The notes below the pieces were generated by a model. The model was not told where the DNA came from, ran no database searches, and saw only the letters and a program-made list of their open reading frames with translations. DNA of 64,000 nt. Origin: Lacrimispora saccharolytica. Its GTDB lineage: Bacteria; Bacillota; Clostridia; Lachnospirales; Lachnospiraceae. This document shows, in pieces, positions 16,363-24,407 of this stretch. The stretch is taken from positions 1-64,000 of the forward strand of contig JADYUL010000003.1 in the NCBI GenBank assembly GCA_021531795.1. The letters run 5' to 3'. Made by a program: the position numbers and the translations under genes. Each line of letters begins with the position of its first letter. Positions within the stretch are counted from its first letter, which is position 1.

Positions 16363-17199
16363 TTAAAGCTGAGCCAGCTTTCCTATCGCATCCGAATCGA
16401 TGATGATATCGAGATGCTCGTCAAAGTGACGCTTGTGCATATTGGAAAGTCCGGTAATATATCCATACTCTGATAAAATGTTGCAGGCACGGTTGAAGGT
16501 CTGACGATTGTCCTTCATGCCGAGGAAGAGGTATAAGCGCTCTTCGCTGTTATCCTTATAGAGAATGCTCTCACCATCGTAGAATTCAGCCACAACCTTG
16601 GCCGGAGTCACAATCTCGTGGATTGAATCAAACATAAAGGTCTTGCATATCGGCTGTTTGTTCTCGTTCTTTGCCTGCTTAGCCTCATGATTGTCCTTAA
16701 TTTCCTGAACGGATAATTCAATGTTGCCGCCGTTCTTCTCAAGGATGTCCTCAGCCTCCTTGCGGATGCGACCGATAAGCTCCTTCACGGCATCGCTTAC
16801 CTGAGTACTGTTCTCCGCATCCTCCATGGAATCATACACATCGAGGTTGTCGTCGCCTGTGTGGTCAAGCACTTCCGTATCTGTGGCTGCACTTTTCACA
16901 TCGTCAAGCACCGACGGTGCAAACCTTGAGAATCTTGTATCGATCTCCTCGGGATCCTCAACCTTCGTAATAATAAGTACAATGCTGTCACCGTTAATCG
17001 GAACGGCCTCTATCATAAGAGGGATATTCTCTGCCTCGAAGCCAAGCTTTAAGCTTGCCATCTGCATCATATCCCTAAACAGCTGCTTAGCCTTCTCGGT
17101 TCCGTATGCAAGCTCCGATAACTGGAGCTGTCTTGCAGCCAGATCCGCCTTGGTCAGAGTACAGCGAATCTGATAATCATTTAATTTTTCTATTTTCAA
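16363..17199 (-). CDS. mecA: Adaptor protein MecA
   Basis: A 278-residue MecA-family adaptor. The N-terminal substrate-binding domain begins with the conserved MKIEKLNDYQIRCTLTKADL. The C-terminal domain with the EIVTPAKVV and LYLFLGMKD stretches normally docks on ClpC and delivers targets for ClpCP proteolysis. An acidic linker (about residues 100-160) joins them. The start codon is TTG, preceded by AAGGAGGAC. It has its own promoter (17266-17293) overlapping a palindrome. clpC itself is not in the window. Confidence 0.92.
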   Translation of the reverse strand: MKIEKLNDYQIRCTLTKADLAARQLQLSELAYGTEKAKQLFRDMMQMASLKLGFEAENIPLMIEAVPINGDSIVLIITKVEDPEEIDTRFSRFAPSVLDDVKSAATDTEVLDHTGDDNLDVYDSMEDAENSTQVSDAVKELIGRIRKEAEDILEKNGGNIELSVQEIKDNHEAKQAKNENKQPICKTFMFDSIHEIVTPAKVVAEFYDGESILYKDNSEERLYLFLGMKDNRQTFNRACNILSEYGYITGLSNMHKRHFDEHLDIIIDSDAIGKLAQL

Positions 17200-17256
17200 T
17201 TCTCTGTCCTCCTTAGGATAATTTCACAAACGTGTCTGTAAAATATGACTTGTTGT

Positions 17257-17273
17257 GATAAAAGTATTTTATC
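17257..17273. promoter_or_regulatory. Palindrome over the mecA -10 box
   Basis: GATAAAA (17257-17263) and TTTTATC (17267-17273) surround a three-base centre and cover the predicted -10 box of mecA. Position and symmetry suit a repressor site, but AT-rich chance symmetry is possible. Confidence 0.35.
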
Positions 17274-17293
17274 AATTTTTGCAACCTAGTCAA
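17266..17293 (-). promoter_or_regulatory. Promoter of mecA
   Basis: On the minus strand TTGACT (17293-17288) and TAAAAT (17271-17266) are separated by 16 bases, some 65 bases upstream of the TTG start. Confidence 0.65.
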
Positions 17294-17344
17294 GGCTAAT
17301 AGCCATATGTGGGCGCTTTTTTAAGAAATTTTTTATAAAAACAC

Positions 17345-17373
17345 TTGCAATTGAGATTCTCCCGCTTTATAAT
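17345..17373 (+). promoter_or_regulatory. Promoter of the candidate small RNA
   Basis: TTGCAA (17345-17350) and a perfect TATAAT (17368-17373) are separated by 17 bases. The -35 sequence is the same as at rpsF and tRNA-Gln. Predicted initiation is at about 17380. Confidence 0.75.
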
Positions 17374-17379
17374 TTTTGC

Positions 17380-17485
17380 CAAGAGATGATCAGACAATCA
17401 GTGCCGAGAGGAGGCTTGTTTGATCAGACAAACGCCGTTGGCCAAGGCGTATTCACAGAGTCACATAATTCATATGTGATTTTTC
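17380..17485 (+). ncRNA. Candidate orphan small RNA of about 106 bases
   Basis: A near-consensus promoter starts a transcript at about 17380 that ends at a terminator hairpin, TCACATA (17461-17467) with TATGTGA (17473-17479), followed by T-rich sequence. No open reading frame fits between them. The 11-base motif TGATCAGACAA occurs twice (17387-17397 and 17421-17431). GGC at 17413-17415 can pair with GCC at 17403-17405 or with 17434-17436, and CGCC (17433-17436) can also pair with GGCG (17446-17449), so alternative folds exist. I could not match it to 6S, SRP, tmRNA, RNase P or a known riboswitch. A long gap downstream argues against a leader of the next gene. Confidence 0.6.
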
Positions 17486-17489
17486 CATT

Positions 17490-18000
17490 TTTATTTTATA
17501 TGATGATAAGAATTTACATAACGGGTATTTTATGCATAAATAGCCGAAAGTAAACTACAATTGTTTTTTCTTTTATCATCTGCTTTTTTCCAACAAAATA
17601 TTCCATAGATTTGTTATTCGTATATGCGGATGCAGATTATTCAAAGATATATTTCGACAAAAATGTCTGAGAGAATTTTTACGGAAAGAAAACCGCACAG
17701 TCTGAGCATCTCCCAATTATTCTGTTTTCTTATATCGTGGCAACTATTAACTTATTATTTTTTGTCAATTCAACTCGCGTCTGGAAAAGATGAAGGATAA
17801 TGGTAAATAGTAATTGTAAACTTTTGTTTTTTCCTAAAAATTATTATCACGAATCAATTAAATCAAACAAATATGTAACAGAAATAAGTATGTGCATGCT
17901 TTATCTCCGTAAAGGAGTCATGCTACAAAACTATTATTCAAGGCAAAGAAACCCTTAGATGGCTTGAATATAATCTAATGACGATATGAGAAAAAACTGA
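17490..18000. other. AT-rich intergenic stretch without a supported gene
   Basis: About 500 bases between the small RNA terminator and the GH18 gene. No open reading frame with a ribosome-binding site is seen on either strand. A weak stem (GCATG/CATGC, 17894-17923) encloses CTCC/GGAG. A TATAAT at 18001-18006 with a poor -35 box is the likely promoter of the GH18 gene. Confidence 0.55.
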
Positions 18001-18035
18001 TATAATAGGGCAATCGGCTATGACTGGAGGATATG

Positions 18036-19727
18036 ATGAAGAAGAAAATGATTCCGGTAATCGTTGCGGTTGCCCTAATTATACTTATTGTTTGTATCGC
18101 AGGCGGTAAGAGCCTGCTTGAAAGATTCGCATACAGCAAGGAATACAGAGACCTTAATTCATATTTTGACATAACTAATGCATCCGATGTGGCGATTGAT
18201 ATGAACCATGAAATAATCGACACTAAGGCTAAGATGTCAGAGGGCTCGGTTTATCTGGATTATCCTTCCGTATGCAGTCTTCTTAATTCAAGATTCTACG
18301 TGGATGAGCATGAGAGCCTGCTTATCATGACTACATCAACTGATGTAATAAAGCATACAATCGGAACGAACAGCTACATCATGGGCGGCGAGGAGAAGAG
18401 CATGGAAGCACCGGTTACAATGACAAACGGTGACACGCTCTACATCAATCTCGACTATGTGAAGCTCTTCACCAATCTCTCATACGAGGTCTTCCATGAC
18501 CCGGAGAGAATAGTTCTTAGAACTTCCTGGGGCAACATTAAGCTTGCCACCATCAAGAAAAATACCGCCGTCAGATACCAGGGCGGATACAAGAGCGATA
18601 TCTTACGAGATCTTGAGAAGGAAGAGGTTGTCACTATCCTCGAGGAGATGGAGGACTGGGATAAGGTCGAGACCGCAGACGGTATTATCGGCTACGTGGA
18701 AAAGCGCTATCTTGCAGATATAACAGAGACTGAAGAGATTCCCGTAACTGACTATCAGGATGAATTCGTTGCCCAGACCAGGGATTACAAAATAAATATG
18801 TCATGGCATGCCATATATGCAACCTCCGGTAACGATACCTTCGATGAGGTGGTAAACGGTACCGGTACCATGAGCATCATCTGTCCGACCTGGTTTACAT
18901 TAAGCGACAATGACGGCAATTACAGAAGCTTTGCTTCATCAGGTTATGTTGAGAAGGCTCATTCCCGTAATATGGAGGTATGGCCAACTGTAGACAATTT
19001 CAATATAGAAGGAATTAAGACCTATGAGGTTATGAGCTATACATCAAAGAGAGACAGACTTGTGAGCGCACTCATGTCTGAAGCCTTAAGCCTTGGCATA
19101 GACGGCTTCAATCTTGATTTTGAGCTCGTGCCCACAGAGGCGGTTCCCCACTACGTGCAGTTTATCAGGGAACTTTCGGTAGCCTGCAGAAGAGAAGGAC
19201 TGGTGCTTTCGGTAGATAACTACCCTCCTCAGGGCGGAAGCAACTATAACTTAAGCGAGCAAGGTGTTTTCTGTGATTATGTTGTAATCATGGGTTATGA
19301 TGAACACTGGGCAGGCTGCAATGAGGCCGGAAGCGTGGCATCCATCGGCTATGTAGAGGATGGCATAAGTCTGGTAATAGGACAGGGAGTGCCTGAGAAT
19401 AAGATAATCAACGCGATTCCATTCTATACAAGATTATGGAAGACCAATAACGGAGAGGTTACTTCAGAGGCTCTGGATATGGCTACAGCCGCAAACTTTA
19501 TCAGCAACAATTCCGTTCCCGTAAGCTGGGATGAGGTGACATGCCAGAACTACGGAGAGAAGGAGATGAACGGTATCCTATATCAGATATGGCTTGAGGA
19601 TGCACAGTCAATAGAAACCAAGCTCACCGTTATGAGTAAATATAATCTTGCCGGTGTCGCAAGCTGGAGACTGGGACATGAGGACAAATCTATCTGGTCA
19701 GTAATTGATGCGTACGTTAAGAGATAA
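18036..19727 (+). CDS. GH18-family glycoside hydrolase with SH3 and copper-amine-oxidase-like N-terminal domains
   Basis: A 563-residue exported or membrane-anchored protein. An N-terminal hydrophobic segment (about residues 5-25) precedes a domain resembling copper amine oxidase N-terminal repeats (about 50-165), a bacterial SH3-like domain (about 170-230) and a GH18 TIM barrel. The catalytic motif is DGFNLDFE at about 355-362, with the terminal Glu as acid. Relatives are often spore- or peptidoglycan-associated N-acetylglucosaminidases such as YaaH, so a cell-wall role is likely. Of two adjacent ATG codons, 18036 is better spaced from GGAGG (18026-18030) than 18033. It precedes prmA by 20 bases. 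Confidence 0.85.
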   Translation: MKKKMIPVIVAVALIILIVCIAGGKSLLERFAYSKEYRDLNSYFDITNASDVAIDMNHEIIDTKAKMSEGSVYLDYPSVCSLLNSRFYVDEHESLLIMTTSTDVIKHTIGTNSYIMGGEEKSMEAPVTMTNGDTLYINLDYVKLFTNLSYEVFHDPERIVLRTSWGNIKLATIKKNTAVRYQGGYKSDILRDLEKEEVVTILEEMEDWDKVETADGIIGYVEKRYLADITETEEIPVTDYQDEFVAQTRDYKINMSWHAIYATSGNDTFDEVVNGTGTMSIICPTWFTLSDNDGNYRSFASSGYVEKAHSRNMEVWPTVDNFNIEGIKTYEVMSYTSKRDRLVSALMSEALSLGIDGFNLDFELVPTEAVPHYVQFIRELSVACRREGLVLSVDNYPPQGGSNYNLSEQGVFCDYVVIMGYDEHWAGCNEAGSVASIGYVEDGISLVIGQGVPENKIINAIPFYTRLWKTNNGEVTSEALDMATAANFISNNSVPVSWDEVTCQNYGEKEMNGILYQIWLEDAQSIETKLTVMSKYNLAGVASWRLGHEDKSIWSVIDAYVKR

Positions 19728-19747
19728 CAGCCACGGAGGAAACACGG

Positions 19748-20704
19748 ATGAAGTGGACAAGAATAAGAATTAAGACAATAACAGATGCGGAAGATATTAT
19801 AATCAGTGAGCTCTATGATTACGGATTGGAGGGAGCCCAGATTGAGGATAAGATTCCGTTGTCGCCCCTTGAGAAGGAGCAGATGTTTGTGGACATACTG
19901 CCCGAGAGCGAGCCGGATGACGGTGTGGCTTACCTTAGCTTCTTCATCGAAGAGGGAACGGCCGATATCGAGGAGACTCTGAATAATGTAAGAACAGCCC
20001 TGGATGATATCAGGACTTATATGGAAATAGGTGAGGGAAGCATCACTGTAGATGAGACAGAAGACCTTGACTGGATCAATAACTGGAAGAAGTATTTCCA
20101 TCAGTTCTATATTGACGACCTTCTCGTGATCCCTTCCTGGGAAGAGGTTGAGGTGAAGGATAAAGACAAGATGATACTTCACATAGACCCGGGTACCGCC
20201 TTCGGAACAGGTATGCATGAGACAACCCAGCTGTGCATACGTCAGATGAAGAAGTATTTAACAAGTGATACGGAGCTTCTGGATATAGGAACCGGAAGCG
20301 GAATTCTTGCAATACTTGCCCTTATGTACGGAGCAAAGCATTGCGTAGGTACCGACCTTGATCCTTGCTCTGTAATGGCTGTTAAGGAGAATATGGAAGC
20401 AAACAATATTCCCCTTGATTCCTTCAGGATGATGATTGGTAATATTATTGATGATAAAGAAGTTATGGACAGCGTAGGCTATGAGTGTTATGACATAGTT
20501 ATGGCCAATATCTTAGCGCCTGTTCTTATTGAGCTTGCGCCAATAGTTGTTAATCACATGAAAAAGGGCGGAGTATTCATTACCTCGGGTATAATCGAGG
20601 GTAAGGAGGATTCTGTCTGCAAGGCAATGGAGGCAGCAGGCCTTAAGGTCGTTGAGGTTACCGCTCAGGGTGAGTGGCGTAATGTTACAGCAAGAAAGGA
20701 TTGA
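19748..20704 (+). CDS. prmA: Ribosomal protein L11 methyltransferase
   Basis: A 318-residue SAM-dependent methyltransferase that trimethylates ribosomal protein L11. The N-terminal substrate domain opens MKWTRIRIKT. The Rossmann domain carries DIGTGSGILAILALMYGA (motif I), GTDLDPCSV and the catalytic-site MANILAPVLIEL. The sequence DPGTAFGTGMHETT just before the SAM domain is typical of PrmA. A CGGAGGA site precedes the ATG. It is followed directly by rsmE, a pairing found in many Firmicutes. Confidence 0.95.
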   Translation: MKWTRIRIKTITDAEDIIISELYDYGLEGAQIEDKIPLSPLEKEQMFVDILPESEPDDGVAYLSFFIEEGTADIEETLNNVRTALDDIRTYMEIGEGSITVDETEDLDWINNWKKYFHQFYIDDLLVIPSWEEVEVKDKDKMILHIDPGTAFGTGMHETTQLCIRQMKKYLTSDTELLDIGTGSGILAILALMYGAKHCVGTDLDPCSVMAVKENMEANNIPLDSFRMMIGNIIDDKEVMDSVGYECYDIVMANILAPVLIELAPIVVNHMKKGGVFITSGIIEGKEDSVCKAMEAAGLKVVEVTAQGEWRNVTARKD

Positions 20705-20709
20705 TAGGG

Positions 20710-21450
20710 ATGTATCAGTTCTTCACCGAGCCTTCCAATATTCATGACAAGAGCGTCATAATAGAAGGCAGTGATGTAAATCATATAAAGAACGTACTCA
20801 GAATAAAGCCCGGAGAAGAAATATCCGTAAGTAACGGTATAGACGGGCGAGAATACCGCTGCGAGGTGGTAAGCTTAAGTGATGAGAGAGTCGAGTGCAA
20901 GCTTCGATTCATTAAGGAAGACAATGTTGAGCTTCCCAATAAGGTATACCTTTTTCAGGGTTATCCCAAGGGCGATAAGATGGAACTCATAGTTCAGAAA
21001 TGTGTTGAACTGGGAGTATACGAAATCGTCCCTGTTTTTATGAAAAGAACTATTGTTAAGCTTGATGAGAAGAAGGCCGAGAACAGGGTTAAGCGACTGA
21101 ACGGAATAGCTGAGGCAGCAGCCAAGCAGAGCAAGCGTGCAATTATCCCAAGGGTCAACCGAATCATGAGCTTCAGGGAAGCCATAGATTATGCAGAGGA
21201 CCTGGACATCCTTCTGGTACCTTACGAATTGGCTGAAGATATGGAGCATACCAGACAGATACTTGGAAGTATTGAGAAGGGTAAATCGGTAGCTGTCTTT
21301 ATAGGGCCTGAGGGAGGCATCGACGAAAGTGAAATTGATGCACTGAATTCGATTGGTGCCAATGTTATCACCTTAGGCAAACGAATACTCAGAACCGAAA
21401 CAGCAGGCTTAGCTGTCCTAAGCTGGCTTACATATTTATTAGAGGAATAG
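20710..21450 (+). CDS. rsmE: 16S rRNA (uracil(1498)-N(3))-methyltransferase
   Basis: A 246-residue SPOUT methyltransferase that methylates U1498 of 16S rRNA. It has the N-terminal PUA-like part (MYQFFTEPSN, NHIKNVLRIKPGE) and the knotted SAM-binding C terminus with FIGPEGGIDESE and ILRTETAGLAVLS. The ATG at 20710 is preferred over the TTG at 20701: it matches the usual N terminus of the family and has AAGGA upstream. It follows prmA almost without a gap. Confidence 0.94.
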   Translation: MYQFFTEPSNIHDKSVIIEGSDVNHIKNVLRIKPGEEISVSNGIDGREYRCEVVSLSDERVECKLRFIKEDNVELPNKVYLFQGYPKGDKMELIVQKCVELGVYEIVPVFMKRTIVKLDEKKAENRVKRLNGIAEAAAKQSKRAIIPRVNRIMSFREAIDYAEDLDILLVPYELAEDMEHTRQILGSIEKGKSVAVFIGPEGGIDESEIDALNSIGANVITLGKRILRTETAGLAVLSWLTYLLEE

Positions 21451-21452
21451 AG

Positions 21453-22607
21453 ATGGAATGTTATTTGGATAACTCAGCTACGACCAGGGCTTATCCTGAG
21501 GTGGCAGCGCTGGTTAGCGATATAATGCTTAACACCTACGGCAATCCGAGCAGCATGCATATGAAGGGCGTTGAGGCAGAGAGGATAGTTAATAAAGCAA
21601 GAGAAGACATTGCAGGTGTGCTCAAATGCAGGCCCAAGGAGATTCTCTTTACCTCAGGTGGAACAGAGTCGGACAACATGGCTCTTATCGGTACTGCAGA
21701 AGCCAATAAGCGAAGCGGAAGACATATAATCACGACTAAGGTTGAGCACCATGCCATCCTTGAAACCACGGAAGCCTTAAGTAAGCAGGGCTATGAGATA
21801 ACCTATCTGCCGGTAGATTCCAAAGGTGTTATCTGTCTTGATGCCTTAAGTAACGCATTAAGAGAAGATACTATACTGGTATCAATAATGCACACCAACA
21901 ATGAGGTTGGAGCCGTCCAGCCCCTGGAGGAGGCAGGAAGGATAATTAAGAGCTACAATCAAAAGATTGTATTCCACACAGATGCGGTTCAGGGCTACGG
22001 CAAGTTCAGGATCATACCTAAGAACTTAAATATTGACCTCCTATCCGTCAGTGCGCACAAGATTCACGGACCTAAGGGGGTAGGTTTCCTGTATATTAAG
22101 GAGGGAACCAGGATCAAGCCCATAATATACGGAGGCGGACAGCAGAAGGGTATGCGCTCCGGAACAGAGAATGTACCGGGAATTGCCGGCATGGCACTGG
22201 CATCCAATATGTGCTACGCTAACCTGAGTGAAGATATGGAACGCCTGTATTCACTGCGCGAATATTTCATATCCGAAGCAACTAAGCTTATGGGTGTTAC
22301 ACTTAACGGCTCAGAGGGCAGAGATTGCGCCCCGCACATCATCTCCCTGTCTATAGAAGGAATCAGGGCAGAGGTACTCCTCCACGCCTTAGAGGACAAG
22401 GGGATCTATGTATCCTCAGGCTCGGCCTGCGCAAGCAACCGTCCGTCCCTGTCAGGAACATTAACCGCCATGGGCGTCAATCGTAACCTCTTAGACTCAA
22501 CCCTGAGGTTCAGCCTGTCGGTCCACACCACCCGAGAGGAGCTCGACTACACCCTGGAAAATTTGGGAATAATTATTCCAACACTAAGAAGATATATCCG
22601 TCACTAG
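21453..22607 (+). CDS. Cysteine desulfurase (NifS/IscS family)
   Basis: A 384-residue PLP enzyme that takes sulfur from cysteine as a protein persulfide. It opens YLDNSATTRAYPEV; the PLP lysine is in SVSAHKIHGPKG and the catalytic cysteine in SSGSACASNRP. The gene lies directly upstream of thiI, which suggests it supplies sulfur for 4-thiouridine, as NifZ does in Bacillus. No iscU or scaffold gene is adjacent, which fits that role. The start is two bases after the rsmE stop. Confidence 0.93.
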   Translation: MECYLDNSATTRAYPEVAALVSDIMLNTYGNPSSMHMKGVEAERIVNKAREDIAGVLKCRPKEILFTSGGTESDNMALIGTAEANKRSGRHIITTKVEHHAILETTEALSKQGYEITYLPVDSKGVICLDALSNALREDTILVSIMHTNNEVGAVQPLEEAGRIIKSYNQKIVFHTDAVQGYGKFRIIPKNLNIDLLSVSAHKIHGPKGVGFLYIKEGTRIKPIIYGGGQQKGMRSGTENVPGIAGMALASNMCYANLSEDMERLYSLREYFISEATKLMGVTLNGSEGRDCAPHIISLSIEGIRAEVLLHALEDKGIYVSSGSACASNRPSLSGTLTAMGVNRNLLDSTLRFSLSVHTTREELDYTLENLGIIIPTLRRYIRH

Positions 22608-22612
22608 TATGA

Positions 22613-22746
22613 GTGCGGCATATAATAATTGTAAGCCGGGTACTAAAGCAACGTCGGTACTTAGCGAGCGTATTGTGCTCGCTTATGTACCGTTACGTTG
22701 ATGCAGTAGCGAGAGCGTGCCCGGCGGCAATTATTTTATGACGCAC
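22613..22746 (+). repeat. Palindromic structured element, copy 1 (upstream of thiI)
   Basis: About 134 bases that fold end to end. The outer stem is GTGCG/CGCAC, the next AATAATTG/CAATTATT, then an internal loop holding TAA, then GCCGGGTAC/GTGCCCGGC. Inside is an extra arm built from CAACG/CGTTG, GGTAC/GTACC and AGCGAGC/GCTCGCT. The core strings TTGTAAGCCGGG and GTGCCCGG-GGCAAT recur at 48157-48240. It starts six bases after the desulfurase stop and ends next to the thiI ribosome-binding site. Confidence 0.7.
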
Positions 22747-22764
22747 ATAGGAGAAATTCGAAAA

Positions 22765-23961
22765 ATGAACAAGAATATGTTTACATCGTTTTTGATTAAG
22801 TATGGAGAGATTGGAGTGAAGGGCAAGAACAGGTACCTGTTCGAGAATGCCCTGATGGCTCAGATAAGGTATGCACTGAAGAGAATCGAAGGAGAGTTCA
22901 GAGTGCACAAGGCTGAGGGAAGAGTCTATGTGGACGCACTGTCGGAATTTGATTTCGATGAAGCGGTTGGAGCACTTAAGTGCGTGTTCGGAATAACCGG
23001 CATCTGCCCTATGATGTTTAGGGAGGATGAGGGCTTCGATAAGCTTAAGGAAGAGATAGTGGACTATGTGAGGAAGGTGCATCCGGACAGAGAGGGCAGG
23101 ACTTTTAAGGTCAATGCCAAGAGAGCCAGAAAGTCATATCCGCTTGAAAGTATGGAGATTAATGCGCTGATTGGTGAACTGTTGCTTGAGGAATATCCCG
23201 AACTTAAGGTGGATGTGCATAATCCTGACATCATGCTCTATATTGAGATTAGAGAGAAGATATATATTTATTCGCAGATTATTCCGGGACCGGGAGGTAT
23301 GCCTGTCGGAACCAATGGTAAGGCCATGCTTCTGTTGTCGGGCGGAATAGATTCGCCGGTGGCAGGGTATATGATCGCCAAGAGAGGTGTTAAGATTGAT
23401 GCGGTATACTTCCATGCACCGCCGTATACTTCGGAGAGAGCCAAGGAGAAGGTTGTTGAGCTTGCAAGAGAGGTATCGGCGTATTGCGGACCTATTTATC
23501 TGCACGTGGTTAACTTTACTGATATCCAGCTGGCAATATACGAGAAGTGCCCCCATGATGAGCTTACAATCATTATGAGAAGATACATGATGAAGATAGC
23601 GGAGCATATAGCCAGGGAGACAGAGTGTCTGGGCCTTGTAACGGGTGAGAGTATCGGTCAGGTTGCCAGCCAGACCATGGCTTCACTGCTTGTGACCAAT
23701 GAGGTGTGTACTCTGCCTGTATTCCGTCCCTGCATCGGTATGGACAAGCAGGAGATTATCACAATCTCAGAGAACATAGGTACCTACGAGACCTCGATTC
23801 TGCCTTATGAGGACTGCTGCACGATATTCGTTGCCAAGCATCCGGTGACCAAGCCGAACCTTGATATTATCAAGAGACATGAACACAACCTGGATGAGGT
23901 TATTGACGGACTCATGGAGGAAGCACTTAAGACCGAGGAACTCATTATCGTCCACAAATAA
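22765..23961 (+). CDS. thiI: tRNA 4-thiouridine synthetase ThiI (without rhodanese domain)
   Basis: A 398-residue enzyme that adenylates U8 of tRNA for sulfur insertion. It has an N-terminal ferredoxin-like domain (LIKYGEIGVKGKNR), a THUMP domain (about 60-170) and a PP-loop ATPase with LLSGGIDSPVAGYMIAKRG. The C-terminal rhodanese domain of enterobacterial ThiI is absent, as usual in Firmicutes, where a dedicated cysteine desulfurase supplies sulfur; that gene is directly upstream. The ATG at 22765 is chosen because ATAGGAGA lies 11 bases upstream. Upstream in-frame codons fall inside the palindromic element. Confidence 0.94.
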   Translation: MNKNMFTSFLIKYGEIGVKGKNRYLFENALMAQIRYALKRIEGEFRVHKAEGRVYVDALSEFDFDEAVGALKCVFGITGICPMMFREDEGFDKLKEEIVDYVRKVHPDREGRTFKVNAKRARKSYPLESMEINALIGELLLEEYPELKVDVHNPDIMLYIEIREKIYIYSQIIPGPGGMPVGTNGKAMLLLSGGIDSPVAGYMIAKRGVKIDAVYFHAPPYTSERAKEKVVELAREVSAYCGPIYLHVVNFTDIQLAIYEKCPHDELTIIMRRYMMKIAEHIARETECLGLVTGESIGQVASQTMASLLVTNEVCTLPVFRPCIGMDKQEIITISENIGTYETSILPYEDCCTIFVAKHPVTKPNLDIIKRHEHNLDEVIDGLMEEALKTEELIIVHK

Positions 23962-24020
23962 GAATTGTTACTCTGGAATCTATTCAGAGTCAGTAGGGGC
24001 GGTTTTACAAAAAATGCAAT

Positions 24021-24050
24021 AAAAAATGCGCGGGCAAAGGCTCGCGCATT
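24021..24050 (-). terminator. Terminator of the HPr-like gene
   Basis: On the minus strand AATGCGCGAGC pairs with GCCCGCGCATT and is followed by a T-rich run. It may also stop thiI transcripts weakly. Confidence 0.8.
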
Positions 24051-24077
24051 AATCAACTATTATTTTTGTTGCTGTAA

Positions 24078-24308
24078 TTAGACCATGTAGGGCTTGAGAA
24101 TCTCAAGTACAGCATCGAGGTTGTCCTCAGCATGGATGTTCAAGTCGATAGGCTTAGAAAGATCCAAACTGAAAATACCCATAATAGATTTAGCATCGAT
24201 AACGTATCTGCCTGATACGAGATCAAAGTCATAATCAAACTTTGTGATGTCGTTAACAAAAGACTTTACCTTATCGATTGAGTTAAGAGAAATTTTTACT
24301 GTCTTCAT
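24078..24308 (-). CDS. HPr-like protein lacking the active-site histidine
   Basis: A 76-residue protein with the fold signature of PTS phosphocarrier HPr, including the regulatory-serine region AKSIMGIFSLDL (Ser41 here, equivalent to Ser46) and a normal C-terminal helix. The GIHARPA segment around His15 is missing and replaced by the shorter LNSIDKVK. It therefore cannot carry phosphate from enzyme I in the usual way. Bacillus Crh is a comparable His-less HPr relative that works as a CcpA cofactor when phosphorylated on Ser46; a similar signalling role here is inference. It has a clear promoter and AGGAGG site. Confidence 0.85.
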   Translation of the reverse strand: MKTVKISLNSIDKVKSFVNDITKFDYDFDLVSGRYVIDAKSIMGIFSLDLSKPIDLNIHAEDNLDAVLEILKPYMV

Positions 24309-24345
24309 ATTAATACCTCCTTAACACTTTCATACCTTCGTTATA

Positions 24346-24374
24346 ATAGTAAGGTCGTTAAGAATAAAAGTCAA
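24346..24374 (-). promoter_or_regulatory. Promoter of the HPr-like gene
   Basis: On the minus strand TTGACT (24374-24369) and TACTAT (24351-24346) are 17 bases apart, upstream of the AGGAGG site. Confidence 0.7.
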
Positions 24375-24407
24375 TAAATAAAAATCACAAAAAAATCGGA
24401 GAAAACT

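Noticed and set aside
17380-17485. Small RNA as a known riboswitch, 6S RNA or SRP RNA
   Set aside because: No consensus motif of those families was found, and the length and context do not fit.
17892-17960. Short frame MCMLYLRKGV... of about 22 codons in the AT-rich gap
   Set aside because: It has no ribosome-binding site and no recognisable similarity, so it is most likely chance.
22613-22746. Palindromic element as an intrinsic terminator after the desulfurase gene
   Set aside because: There is no T run after the stem, the fold is too long and branched, and the core recurs elsewhere next to unrelated genes.
23971-23990. ACTCTG/CAGAGT hairpin after thiI as a terminator
   Set aside because: The stem is short and no T tract follows.
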